DNA from: Azospirillum fermentarium
GTDB lineage: Bacteria > Pseudomonadota > Alphaproteobacteria > Azospirillales > Azospirillaceae
Direction: 5' to 3'
Length of the DNA: 64,000 bases
Assembly (NCBI RefSeq): GCF_025961205.1
Contig: NZ_JAOQNH010000001.1
Coordinates: 372,001 to 436,000, forward strand
A program made the translations under genes and the position numbers. The notes below the pieces were generated by a model that saw nothing but the letters and a program-made list of their open reading frames with translations, was not told where the DNA came from and ran no database searches. How positions within the stretch are numbered: the stretch's first letter is position 1; every line of letters starts with the position of its first letter. This document shows positions 26,518-35,060 of the stretch, piece after piece.

Positions 26518-27552
26518 CTACACCGTCTTGGTGACTTTCCGCAGATGAGCCGGCGCGTCGGGATCGCACCCCCGCGCCCGCGCCACCCCCGGCAGCGCAC
26601 GGTAAAGACTCGCCACCGCCGCCAGCGGCTCCAACAGGGGATGCACCCCCTCCACCACCGGCAAGCGCTCCGCCCCCGGCACCGGCAGCGTGCTCCACAC
26701 CGGCGAGCCATAGGACGCCATGCGCGCCGCCGCCTCCACCATGCCGGGGGCGGCGGCGTCGTTCTGGCCCAGCGCCAGCACCGGCAGGTCCGGCCCGGCC
26801 AGCGCCAGGGGACCGTGGATCACCTCCGCCGCGCTGAAGGCTTCGGCGTGCAGGCCGCAGGTTTCCTTGAACTTCAGCGCCGCCTCCCCCGCCGGCCCCA
26901 GCCCGGCGCCGCGCCCCAGCACGTAGAGGCCGCGCGCACCGGCCAGCGGCGCCAGCGGTGCGCCCCAATCCCGTTCCAGCGCCGCGGCCAGGGCGTCGGG
27001 GGCCGCCGTCACCGCCGCCGCCGCGTCCGCGTCCCGCCCCCAATGGGCGGCAAGATCGAGGAAGGCCAGGGCCGACAGCAGAAAGGATTTGGTAGCGGCC
27101 ACCGCCCGCTCTTCCCCCGCCCACAGCGGGACGGTCACGTCGCACAGACGGGCCAGCGGCGATTGCGTGTCGTTGACCAGCGCCACGGTCAGAGCGCCGC
27201 CGCGCCTCATCGTTTCGGCCAGCCGCAGCAGGTCGGTGCTCTGCCCCGACTGGGACACGGCGAGGAACAGGGCGTCCTTCACCGCCAGATCGCGGCCATA
27301 GACCGACGCCACCCCCGGCGCCACCGAGGCGACCGCCCGCCCCAGCCGCGATTCCAGCACGAAGGCACCATAGGACGCCGCGTGATCGGAGCTTCCCCGC
27401 GCGCCCGTCACGACAAAGGACGGCGGCGACCGCCGCAGCCGCGCCCCCAGATCGGCCAGCAGGCCGGCGTTGGCCGCGGTCTGCCGCCGGGCGGCTTCCG
27501 GTGCCTCCAGCGCTTCGCGGGCAAGCTGGCTGTCGATGGGCGGCAGGATCAT
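26518..27552 (-). CDS. SIS-domain sugar isomerase/deaminase-like protein
   Basis: The 344-residue protein has two SIS (sugar isomerase) domains, like the isomerase half of GlmS or the AgaS/FrlB group, without the amidotransferase domain. Motifs are VVTGARGSSDHAASYGAFVLE, FLAVSQSGQSTDLLRLAE, ERAVAATKSF, GRGAGLGPAGEAALKFKETCGLHAEAF and the C-terminal end. It probably acts on an amino-sugar phosphate. The ATG at 27552 follows GGAAGG. It stands alone, convergent with the MFS gene; no nag genes are nearby. Confidence 0.85.
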   Translation of the reverse strand: MILPPIDSQLAREALEAPEAARRQTAANAGLLADLGARLRRSPPSFVVTGARGSSDHAASYGAFVLESRLGRAVASVAPGVASVYGRDLAVKDALFLAVSQSGQSTDLLRLAETMRRGGALTVALVNDTQSPLARLCDVTVPLWAGEERAVAATKSFLLSALAFLDLAAHWGRDADAAAAVTAAPDALAAALERDWGAPLAPLAGARGLYVLGRGAGLGPAGEAALKFKETCGLHAEAFSAAEVIHGPLALAGPDLPVLALGQNDAAAPGMVEAAARMASYGSPVWSTLPVPGAERLPVVEGVHPLLEPLAAVASLYRALPGVARARGCDPDAPAHLRKVTKTV

Positions 27553-27601
27553 GGCGGGGGCCTTCCGGCGGAGAGCGGGCGGCAATAAGGCCAGAAATGG
27601 C

Positions 27602-27634
27602 GAAGGCCGGCAACCTGTTCGGTTGCCGGCCTTC
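27602..27634 (-). terminator. Hairpin after tRNA-Val
   Basis: A perfect 14-bp stem (GAAGGCCGGCAACC and its complement) with a 5-nt loop begins 7 bp after the tRNA end on the minus strand. No strong T-run follows, but position and stem length suggest the tRNA terminator. Confidence 0.7.
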
Positions 27635-27640
27635 AGAGGA

Positions 27641-27715
27641 TGGTGGGCGCGACAGGGATTGAACCTGTGACCCCCACGATGTCAACGTGGTGCTCTCCCG
27701 CTGAGCTACGCGCCC
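27641..27715 (-). tRNA. tRNA-Val (anticodon GAC)
   Basis: The 75-nt sequence, including encoded CCA, folds as a cloverleaf: acceptor GGGCGCG pairs with CGCGCCC, the D-arm holds AGCTCAGCGGGAGAGC, the anticodon loop reads TTGACAT with GAC at 27681-27683, and the T-arm has the GGTTCAAT loop. No intron and no integrated element are seen next to it. Confidence 0.97.
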
Positions 27716-27903
27716 ATCCTTTTTCCCTTCGAACCGTGCCGTTCGGCGCCGTCCGTCGGTGGAGCGGGGGTGTATCACCATACCGGGGGGCACGCAACCC
27801 CCTTCGTGCATTTTCCTCAGAAAAAAACGAATCCCCCTTTCCCAGGCGGATTGTCACCATGACGGCGTGACACGGTGGCCTGCCTCGACTACATCAAGGA
27901 ACC

Positions 27904-28788
27904 ATGGACGCGCACTTCGATCCCACCACCGCCCATGACCGGGTGCTGGACATCCTGTCCCCCGCCGACCAGGCTCTGCCGCTGGTGGTGGCGTCGCCGC
28001 ACAGCGGCAGCGACTATCCCGACGATTTCCTGCCGCTGACCCGGCTGAACGGCGCGGCGCTCCGCAAATCCGAAGACGCCTTCGTGGACGAGATCTATGG
28101 GGCGGCCCCGCGGCTGGGGGCGCCGCTGATCCGGGCGCTGTTCCCGCGCGCCTTCCTCGACGTCAACCGCGAGCCGTACGAGCTGGACCCGGAAATGTTC
28201 AGCGATCCCCTGCCCAGTTACGTCAACACCCGCTCGCCGCGGGTGGCCGCCGGGCTGGGCACCATCGCGCGGGTGGTGGCCAACGGCGAGGACATCTACC
28301 GCCACAAGCTGACCTTCCCCCAGGCGGTGGAGCGGGTGAACCGCTATTACCACCCCTATCACAACGCGCTGAACGGGCTGATCCAGCGCACCTGCGCGCG
28401 CTTCGGCCACTGCATCCTGGTGGACGCCCATTCCATGCCGTCCGCCGGCACGGGGGAGAAGGACCGCAGCCGGCGGGTGGACATCGTGCTGGGCGATTGC
28501 TACGGCAACGCCTGCGCCGCCCCGGTGATGGAAACCGCCGACGCATTCCTGCGCGCCAAGGGCTATGCGGTCAAGCGCAACAGCCCCTATGCCGGCGGCT
28601 ACACCACCCGCCATTACGGGCGCCCGCGCTTCGGCGTCCACGCGCTGCAGATCGAGATCAACCGCACGCTCTACATGGACGAAACCACGCTGGAGCGGCG
28701 CCCCTATCTCGACACCCTGGCCGCCCATATGGCCGAGCTGCTGGACACGCTGGGGCGGCTGACGGCCCCGTCCTTGCGGGCACGGTAA
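27904..28788 (+). CDS. N-formylglutamate amidohydrolase
   Basis: The 294-residue enzyme of the FGase family splits N-formylglutamate (or a related N-acyl amino acid) into formate and glutamate, the last step of one histidine degradation route. Family blocks are LPLVVASPHSGSDYPDDF near the start, EDAFVDEIY, FPRAFLDVNREPYELDP, CILVDAHSMPS and DIVLGDCYGNAC, with NSPYAGGYTTRHYG near the end. No hut genes are adjacent, so the natural substrate is open. It is convergent with the ABC importer operon. Confidence 0.9.
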   Translation: MDAHFDPTTAHDRVLDILSPADQALPLVVASPHSGSDYPDDFLPLTRLNGAALRKSEDAFVDEIYGAAPRLGAPLIRALFPRAFLDVNREPYELDPEMFSDPLPSYVNTRSPRVAAGLGTIARVVANGEDIYRHKLTFPQAVERVNRYYHPYHNALNGLIQRTCARFGHCILVDAHSMPSAGTGEKDRSRRVDIVLGDCYGNACAAPVMETADAFLRAKGYAVKRNSPYAGGYTTRHYGRPRFGVHALQIEINRTLYMDETTLERRPYLDTLAAHMAELLDTLGRLTAPSLRAR

Positions 28789-28807
28789 GGGCTCCAGGCC
28801 CGCGGGG

Positions 28808-29641
28808 CTACAGGATCGGCTCGCTCTCGTGCCGCGGGTCGAAGCGGTCGCGCAGCCCGTCGCCCAGCAGGCTCAGGCCCAGCACCGACCACGCGATGGC
28901 CGCCCCCGGAAACACCGCCAGCCGCGGCGCGCGGGTCAGAAAGGTCTGGGCATCCCCCAGCATGCGCCCCCAGCTCGGTGTCGGCGGCTGCACGCCCAGA
29001 CCCAGGTAGCTCAGGCCCGCCTCGCTCAGGATGGCGGCGGCGAACAGCACCGTGGCCTGCACCGCCAGCACCCCGGCGATGGACGGCAGCACATGGACGA
29101 ACGCCACCCCCCACGGCCCGCGGCCCAGCGCCACCGAGGCGCGGACGAAATCCCGCCGCATCACGCCGCGCGCCGCCCCTTGCGTCACCCGCGCCAGCAC
29201 CGCCACGTTGAACAGCGCGATGGCCGCCACCGCGTTGCCGGCCCCCGGCCCGTTCAGCGCCGTCAGCAAAATCGCCACCAGCACGGCGGGAAAGGCGAAC
29301 AGCAGGTCGGCGGCCCGCCCCGCCACCTCGTCCCACCACCCCGGACGCGCCGCCCCCAGCAGGCCCAGCGGCACCCCGCCCAGCAGCCCCAGCCCCACCG
29401 ACGCCGCCGCGATGCCCAGCGACAGCCGCGCCCCCACCATCAGCATCGACAGCACGTCGCGCCCGAAATGGTCGGTGCCCAGCCAGTGATCCGGCCCCGG
29501 CGGGCGCAGCCGCGCCACCACCCGCACCGCGTCGGGCGCATAGGGGGTCCAGGCCAGCGACACCAGCGCCACCAGCACCAGGACCGCGGTCAGCATCGCC
29601 CCGGCCACCAGGGGAACGGAGGAGCGCCGCCGCCGCCTCAC
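28808..29641 (-). CDS. ABC peptide-type importer permease (DppC-like)
   Basis: The 277-residue inner-membrane protein has about six helices and the permease signature region SVALGRGPWGVAFVHVLPSI, with LSEAGLSYLGLGVQPPTPSWG behind it. This is the second permease of a dipeptide/oligopeptide-type importer. Its start overlaps the end of the first permease by 4 bp. No ATPase gene follows; the next gene is convergent and unrelated. Confidence 0.92.
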   Translation of the reverse strand: MRRRRRSSVPLVAGAMLTAVLVLVALVSLAWTPYAPDAVRVVARLRPPGPDHWLGTDHFGRDVLSMLMVGARLSLGIAAASVGLGLLGGVPLGLLGAARPGWWDEVAGRAADLLFAFPAVLVAILLTALNGPGAGNAVAAIALFNVAVLARVTQGAARGVMRRDFVRASVALGRGPWGVAFVHVLPSIAGVLAVQATVLFAAAILSEAGLSYLGLGVQPPTPSWGRMLGDAQTFLTRAPRLAVFPGAAIAWSVLGLSLLGDGLRDRFDPRHESEPIL

Positions 29642-30585
29642 GCCGGCCTCCGCGGGCGGGGGTCGATCACGGCGTGGAGCGCGTCCACCAGCGCGCTTAC
29701 CCCCATCACCAGCACTGCCAGCAGCAGAACCACCCCCTGCACCACCGTCACGTCGCGCTGGCCGATGGCCTGGGTCAGCAACCGCCCCAGCCCCGGCAGG
29801 GTGCAGACATTCTCCACCACCACCACCCCGGCGACGAGGAAGCCGAACTGCAGCCCCACCAGCGTGGTGATGGGGATCAGCGCGTTGGGCAGCACGTGGC
29901 GCCGCAGCACCGCCCCGCGCCGCACGCCCTTGGCGGTGGCGGTGCGCACATAGTCTTCACGCAGGGTGTCGAGCACGGCGGCGCGGGTCAGCCGCACCAG
30001 GATGGCCGCTTCCGGCAGCGCCAGCGCCACCGCCGGCAGGATCAGCGCCGCCAGCGCCGGCCCCACCCCCGCCGCCCATCCGGGAAAGCCCCCGGCGGGC
30101 AGCCAGCCCAGCGACACGGAAAACACCCAGACCAGCAGCATGGCGATCCAGAAATTGGGCACCGCCACCCCCAGCCGCCCGAACCCGCGCACGGCCCCGT
30201 CGGCGAAGCCGCCGCGCCGCGCCGCCGCCCACACCCCCAGCGGCACGCCCGCAGCCACCGCCAGCGCCAGCGCCAGCAGCGCCAGCGGCAGCGTGACCGC
30301 CAGCCGCTCCGCCACCAGATCGGCCACCGGGCGGTTGTAGGTATGGCTGACGCCGAAATCCCCGCGCAGCAGGCCGCCGCTCCAGCGGACGAAGCGTTCC
30401 GCCGCCGGGCGCTCCAGCCCCATCTGGGTGCGGAGTGCTGCCAGGGTGTCGGGCTGTGCCTCGGTGCCCAGGATCAGCAGCGCCGGGTCGCCCGGCACCA
30501 CATCCAGCACCACGAACACCGCCAGCGCCGCCACCCACGCCGACAGCGCGAAGCCCAGCAGGCGGCGGGTCAGGTAGGGGATCAT
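29638..30585 (-). CDS. ABC peptide-type importer permease (DppB-like)
   Basis: The 315-residue protein has the DppB/OppB pattern: helix 1, the VPGDPALLILG loop, DFGVSHTYNRPV, four or five further helices and the permease motif TATAKGVRRGAVLRRHVLPNALIP. It forms the channel with the DppC-like protein. It lies 77 bp after the binding-protein gene and overlaps dppC-like by 4 bp. Confidence 0.93.
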   Translation of the reverse strand: MIPYLTRRLLGFALSAWVAALAVFVVLDVVPGDPALLILGTEAQPDTLAALRTQMGLERPAAERFVRWSGGLLRGDFGVSHTYNRPVADLVAERLAVTLPLALLALALAVAAGVPLGVWAAARRGGFADGAVRGFGRLGVAVPNFWIAMLLVWVFSVSLGWLPAGGFPGWAAGVGPALAALILPAVALALPEAAILVRLTRAAVLDTLREDYVRTATAKGVRRGAVLRRHVLPNALIPITTLVGLQFGFLVAGVVVVENVCTLPGLGRLLTQAIGQRDVTVVQGVVLLLAVLVMGVSALVDALHAVIDPRPRRPA

Positions 30586-30613
30586 GCCAGGGGCCTTGCC
30601 CCCGGCACCCCCA

Positions 30614-30635
30614 GCAAGGGCCGGGGGGCCCTTGC
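30614..30635 (-). promoter_or_regulatory. Intra-operon hairpin
   Basis: GCAAGGGCC and GGCCCTTGC form a 9-bp stem with a 4-nt loop between the binding-protein and permease genes. Such hairpins usually stabilise or partly end the binding-protein mRNA, raising its level over the permeases. Confidence 0.55.
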
Positions 30636-30661
30636 ATCCCGGCGATGAGGGAAAAGGGGGG

Positions 30662-32152
30662 TTACTTCCACGACACGCCGGTCACGTCGTTGGCCTGCAA
30701 CGGACGGTTCGGCCACATGCCGGTCACGCCGGCCTTCTGCACCGTCACCACCGGCAACTGGAACAGGAAGCCGTTCACCGCATCCTCGGCCACGATGCGC
30801 TGTTCCTGCTGCAGCAACGCCACCCGGCGGGCGGGGTCCAGGGTGCGGCTCAGTTCGTCCTCCGCCGCGTTGAAACGGTCGGAGCGGTAGTTGAAGTAAT
30901 AGTCGGGACGGGCGTAGATGCCGATGTCCAGCGGCTCGGTGTGCGCCACCAGCGTCAGGTCGAAGTCGCGGCCCTTGAAGGTGCGCTCCAGCCACGCCGC
31001 CCATTCCACGTTCTCGATGCGCAGGCGGATGCCCACCTCGGCCAGCATGGCGGCGATCAGTTCGCCCGAGCGGCGGGCGTAGATGGGGGGAGGCAGGCGC
31101 AGCACCGCCTCGAACCCATCCTTGTAGCCGGCCTCGGCCAGCAAGGCGCGGGCCTTGGCGGGGTCGTAGGCGGACAGGCCGGTCAGGTCCACGTATTCCG
31201 GGCGGTGCGGCGGGAAATGGCTGCCGATGGGCTTGGCGGTGCCGAACATGGCGCCGTCGATCAGCGTGGCGCGGTCGATGGCGTGGCCGATGGCCCGGCG
31301 CACCCGCACGTCGTCGAACGGCTTGCGGGCGTTGTTGATGACCAGCAGCGTTTCGCCCTCGCTGGACCCGTCCAGCACGGCGAAACGGCTGTCCTTGCGG
31401 AACTGGTCCAGCGCCTCGTAGGTGCCGAACTGGGGGAAGGTGTCCACGTCGCCCGACAGAAGCGAGGCCACCTGCGCCGCCGGGTCGCTGATGAAGCGGA
31501 AGGTCACCCGCTCCAGCGCCGGCTTCGGCCCGTCGTAATCGGGGTTGCGCACCAGTTCCACCCGGTCACCGGCCGCCCAGCGCTCCAGCTTGAACGGGCC
31601 GGTGCCGACGGGCTTCTGCTTGTTGGTGTCGGCGGTTTCGGGCGCCACGATGACGGCGTCGCCCTGGCCCATGTGGAAGAGGAACAGCCCGTCGGGCCGC
31701 GACAGCGTGACCACCACCGTGCGCGGGTCGGGCGTCTCCACCCGGTCGATGGCGGCGAAGTACGCCTTTTGCGCGTTGACCGAATTGGGGCCGCGGGCGC
31801 GGTCGAGCGTGAACTTCACATCCGCCGAATCGCAGACGCTGCCATCGTGGAACCGGGCACCGGGCCGCAGGGTGAAGGTGTAGGTCAGGCCGTCGTCCGA
31901 CACGCTCCAGCGCTCCGCCAGCCCCGGCACCACCGCCCCGGCGGCGTCGATGCGGGTCAGCGGCTCGAACAGGTTGGCGTAGGTCACCTCGTCGATGGCG
32001 CCGGCGGCGCCGGCAGTGGGGTCCAGATGCGGCGGTTCAAGCTGCATCCCCACCACGAGGCCGGTGCGCGCCTCGGCCGCCCAGCCGGCTCCCGGCAGTG
32101 CCGCCAGCATCAGCGCCGCCGCGGCCACCATGGCCTTGCCCATTCCCCCCAT
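30662..32152 (-). CDS. ABC importer substrate-binding protein, peptide/nickel (family 5) type
   Basis: The 496-residue periplasmic protein has a signal peptide at about residues 1-26 (ending WAAEA). Family 5 features are LVVGMQLEPPHLDPTAG, YANLFEPLTRID, GLTYTFTLRPGARFHDG and KPVGTGPFKLERW. It captures an oligopeptide-like ligand for the two permeases downstream. The ATG at 32152 with AGGGGAAAAA upstream was chosen; MGK at 32143 is an alternative. The true ligand is unknown. Confidence 0.93.
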   Translation of the reverse strand: MGGMGKAMVAAAALMLAALPGAGWAAEARTGLVVGMQLEPPHLDPTAGAAGAIDEVTYANLFEPLTRIDAAGAVVPGLAERWSVSDDGLTYTFTLRPGARFHDGSVCDSADVKFTLDRARGPNSVNAQKAYFAAIDRVETPDPRTVVVTLSRPDGLFLFHMGQGDAVIVAPETADTNKQKPVGTGPFKLERWAAGDRVELVRNPDYDGPKPALERVTFRFISDPAAQVASLLSGDVDTFPQFGTYEALDQFRKDSRFAVLDGSSEGETLLVINNARKPFDDVRVRRAIGHAIDRATLIDGAMFGTAKPIGSHFPPHRPEYVDLTGLSAYDPAKARALLAEAGYKDGFEAVLRLPPPIYARRSGELIAAMLAEVGIRLRIENVEWAAWLERTFKGRDFDLTLVAHTEPLDIGIYARPDYYFNYRSDRFNAAEDELSRTLDPARRVALLQQEQRIVAEDAVNGFLFQLPVVTVQKAGVTGMWPNRPLQANDVTGVSWK

Positions 32153-32267
32153 GATTTTTCCCCTGTCTCTTGCCAGCCCCGGGTTTGTGCCGCGATGATG
32201 CGGCGCGCAAAGGGGGAGTTCAATTTCTTTATCGGAACCCCGCCCGCCCCTGGTGTAGAGAAGGTCC

Positions 32268-34058
32268 ATGCGATACCTGACGATCCTTGCCGCGCTGGCC
32301 GTGGCCATCCTCGCCAATTACGCCCTCTGGTGCGCGCCCAACCGCCCGGTTCCGCTGGAACCGCCGCCGGGCGGAAAGCTGCGCAGCATCTCGTTCGCGC
32401 CCTTCCGCGACGGGCAAAGCCCGCTGACCCGCGTCTATCCCACGCCCGAACAGATCGACGCCGATCTGGCGGTGATCGCACCCCAGGTGGCCGGCGTGCG
32501 CACCTACACCTCCCTGGAAGGGATGGAGACGGTGCCGGAACTGGCGAAGAAGCACGGGCTGACCGTCACCATGGGCGGGTGGCTGTCGCCCAAGACCGTC
32601 ATCAACGACGCGGAGATCGAGTCGCTGATCGATCTCGCCAACCGCTACCCCGACACCATCACCCGCGTGATCGTCGGCAACGAGGTGCTGCTGCGCGGCG
32701 ACCTGAAGCCCGACCAGCTCATCGCCTACATCCGCAAGGTCAAGGCGGCGGTGAAACAGCCGGTGTCCTATGCCGACGTGTGGGAATGGTGGCTGAAGTT
32801 CCCCGAGATCGCCGACGAGGTGGATTACCTGACCATCCACCTGCTGCCCTATTGGGAGGACATCCCGGCCAGCATCAAGGCGTCCGCCGATCACATCGCC
32901 TGGACCCACAAGATCATCACCGAACGCTTCCCCGGCAAGCCGATCCTGGTGGGCGAGGCCGGGTGGCCGACCTCGGGCCGCACCCGCGGGGCCGCGGTGC
33001 CGGGCCGGGTGGAAATGGCGCAGTTCGCCGGGGCCTTCGTCCGTCTGGCCGAGGAAAAGGGCTTCGACTACAACCTGATCGAAGCCTTCGACCAGAGCTG
33101 GAAGCAGAAGCTGGAGGGCACGGTGGGCGGCCACTGGGGCCTCTACACCGCCGAGCGCAAGCCGAAGTTCCTGCTGGCCGGGCCGGTGGTGGAGCTGCCC
33201 CACTGGCGCGACCGCTGGGCCATTGCCGCCGGGGCCGGGCTGCTGCTGTTCGCCGGCGCCCTGGCCTTCGCCCCCGCCGCCGTGCCGGCGGGCAGCGGGG
33301 CGGCCCTGGCCTTCCTGACCCAAGGGGCGGGCAGCGCGCTGGTCCATGCGGCCGTCGTGGCGCAGGAATGGAACTACTACCCGCAGGACGTGGCGCTGCA
33401 ATGGGTGCTGCTGGCGGTGCTGGCGGTGCTGACGCTGGCCCTGACCGCCGGGTTCGTGCGCGCCGCCGTGGCCCGCACCGTCACCGCGCGGGTGCTGGCG
33501 CCGGGGGCGCTCAACGGCCTGCTGAAGCCCGGCCCCATGGACGCTCTGGAGCGGGTGGGCACCGCGGCCACGCTGATCCTGGGCGTGGTGGCGGTGGTGT
33601 GGAGCGTCCTGATCGTGTTCGACGGGCGCTACCGCAATTTCCCCGGCATCTACATGTATATCCCCGCCCTGGGGCTGCTGGCGCTGGGCTGGCTGCGCAT
33701 GATCCGCCGCCCGGCGGGCATGAGCCGCGGGGCGGCGTTCGCGGTGGGCAATCTGTTCGGCCCGGCCATCCCGGTGCCCACGGGGGCCGAGGGCCGGCTG
33801 ACCGCCGAACGCTGGATCGGGCGCCTGCTGGTCGCCGGCGCCGTGCTGACCGTGGTGGCCGAGGGCGTGCTGCCGGTGGATGCCCCCCTGCGCGGGTGGA
33901 TCCGCGGCACCAGTGCCGCCCCGCTGTCGGCCATCGAATGGACGCACCCGAACTGCGAGGCGCTGCGCTGGGCGCTGCTCCAGCTTCTGCTGGCGGTGCC
34001 CTTCCTGGCCTCGGCCCGGCTGGTGCGGGATCTGGCAAAGGTGACGGGCCGCCGCTAA
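32268..34058 (+). CDS. GH17-like glucan-modifying membrane protein
   Basis: The 596-residue protein has an N-terminal anchor helix, then a GH17-like domain (residues 30-310) similar to the one at 19782-22385. The two glutamates are in VIVGNEVLLRGD (about residue 139) and LVGEAGWPTSGRTRG (about 230). From about residue 315 to the end it is mostly membrane helices (seven or eight). There is no GT2 domain. It could be a membrane-bound transglycosylase or hydrolase that remodels beta-1,3-glucan made by the first protein. It is divergent from the ABC importer genes. Confidence 0.85.
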   Translation: MRYLTILAALAVAILANYALWCAPNRPVPLEPPPGGKLRSISFAPFRDGQSPLTRVYPTPEQIDADLAVIAPQVAGVRTYTSLEGMETVPELAKKHGLTVTMGGWLSPKTVINDAEIESLIDLANRYPDTITRVIVGNEVLLRGDLKPDQLIAYIRKVKAAVKQPVSYADVWEWWLKFPEIADEVDYLTIHLLPYWEDIPASIKASADHIAWTHKIITERFPGKPILVGEAGWPTSGRTRGAAVPGRVEMAQFAGAFVRLAEEKGFDYNLIEAFDQSWKQKLEGTVGGHWGLYTAERKPKFLLAGPVVELPHWRDRWAIAAGAGLLLFAGALAFAPAAVPAGSGAALAFLTQGAGSALVHAAVVAQEWNYYPQDVALQWVLLAVLAVLTLALTAGFVRAAVARTVTARVLAPGALNGLLKPGPMDALERVGTAATLILGVVAVVWSVLIVFDGRYRNFPGIYMYIPALGLLALGWLRMIRRPAGMSRGAAFAVGNLFGPAIPVPTGAEGRLTAERWIGRLLVAGAVLTVVAEGVLPVDAPLRGWIRGTSAAPLSAIEWTHPNCEALRWALLQLLLAVPFLASARLVRDLAKVTGRR

Positions 34059-34100
34059 GGCGGCCCGCGCCTCCCCCTCACCCCACCGGGGAGAGGGGGA
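34046..34100. terminator. Two hairpins between convergent genes
   Basis: GGGCCGCC/GGCGGCCC at 34046-34066 has the GH17 stop codon in its loop. TCCCCCTC/GAGGGGGA at 34072-34100 is an imperfect stem of a kind common as interspersed repeats in GC-rich genomes. Together they probably end both transcripts. Confidence 0.55.
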
Positions 34101-34128
34101 AATGGGGGGATCCACCCCGCGGCGAACG

Positions 34129-34842
34129 CTAAACCGCCACGGACCGGGCCGTACCGGCGTGAGCCTCGGTCCAGCGGGTGGGGTCGTGCAGGTACGCCTG
34201 GATCTCACCCAGCACCGGTTCGGGCAGATAGCGGCCCTCGTTGGCCACCTCCAGCAGATCCCACCATGTGGACAGGGCGTGCATGGTGATGCCCAGCCGG
34301 CCCAAATTCTGCTGGATCACATCGAAAATCCCGTACTGGAACAGCACGAACACGTCGCTGAGGTGGCAGCCCATGGCCCGCAGCGGTTCGGCGAAGCGGG
34401 CCTTGCGGTGGCCGTCGGTGGCGATCTGCTCCACCAGCAGCACGCGGCAGCCGGCGGACAGGTTGCCTTCCACCCGGCTTTTCAGGCTGCCGGCGTCCGG
34501 CTCCTCCTTGCGCACGAACACCAGGGGCAGGCCCAGCCGCTCGGCGATCAGGGTGGCGAAGGGCACGCCCCCGCCCTCCCCCGCGGCGATGGCGTCCAGG
34601 GGCGAGCCGTTGCCGGCGTCGATCTCCATGCGGATCATGCGCTCGGCATAGTCGATGGTGCGGCGGCGGGCGGCGGGATATGAGAGCAGCCGGCGCCCGT
34701 CGAACCACACCGGGCTGACAAGGCCCGAGGTATGGCGGAACGGGTGTTCGGCGTCGAACCGCACCGCCCCGGTTTCCAGAAGGTCGCGGGCCAGCACCAG
34801 GGCCCGTTCATGCGTTTCCATATCCCATGATTGCGGAATCAT
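34129..34842 (-). CDS. Orotate phosphoribosyltransferase-like protein
   Basis: The 237-residue protein follows the OPRT fold: RHTSGLVSPVWFDGRRLLSYP resembles the OPRT start, followed by AIAAGEGGGVPFATLIAERLGLPLVFVRKEE. The PRPP loop, usually VEDVxTTG, reads VLLVEQIATDGHRK (the second acidic residue is Gln). A C-terminal stretch of about 30 residues follows. The ATG at 34842 has GGGGAGGA upstream; the longer reading is not conserved. It may be the pyrimidine-synthesis enzyme or a diverged relative; no other pyr gene is near. Confidence 0.75.
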   Translation of the reverse strand: MIPQSWDMETHERALVLARDLLETGAVRFDAEHPFRHTSGLVSPVWFDGRRLLSYPAARRRTIDYAERMIRMEIDAGNGSPLDAIAAGEGGGVPFATLIAERLGLPLVFVRKEEPDAGSLKSRVEGNLSAGCRVLLVEQIATDGHRKARFAEPLRAMGCHLSDVFVLFQYGIFDVIQQNLGRLGITMHALSTWWDLLEVANEGRYLPEPVLGEIQAYLHDPTRWTEAHAGTARSVAV

Positions 34843-35060
34843 CCTGACATCCTCCCCTGATGGACGGCCCCGGTGCGGGGCCCTTGTGCCACCACCAACC
34901 AGGGAGACGGGGAAAGGGTTGCAAAAGCAACGGTGCAGCCGGATGACCGGACGGGAAAAGAGTATGGCCGCCCACATCACACACTTTTGAGTTTAAGTTG
35001 ACAAAACCCTCAACTCGCCGGAAAACAGGTCTGGTATGGTTGCCAGGGATCCAGCGACTC

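Noticed and set aside
27641..27715. Integration site at tRNA-Val
   Set aside because: No integrase and no repeated tRNA 3' end were seen nearby; neighbours are ordinary chromosomal genes.
34998..35060. Upstream TTG start for the HD-GYP regulator
   Set aside because: The extra 21 residues show no similarity to a receiver domain, and the TTG lies within a TTGACA promoter-like hexamer.
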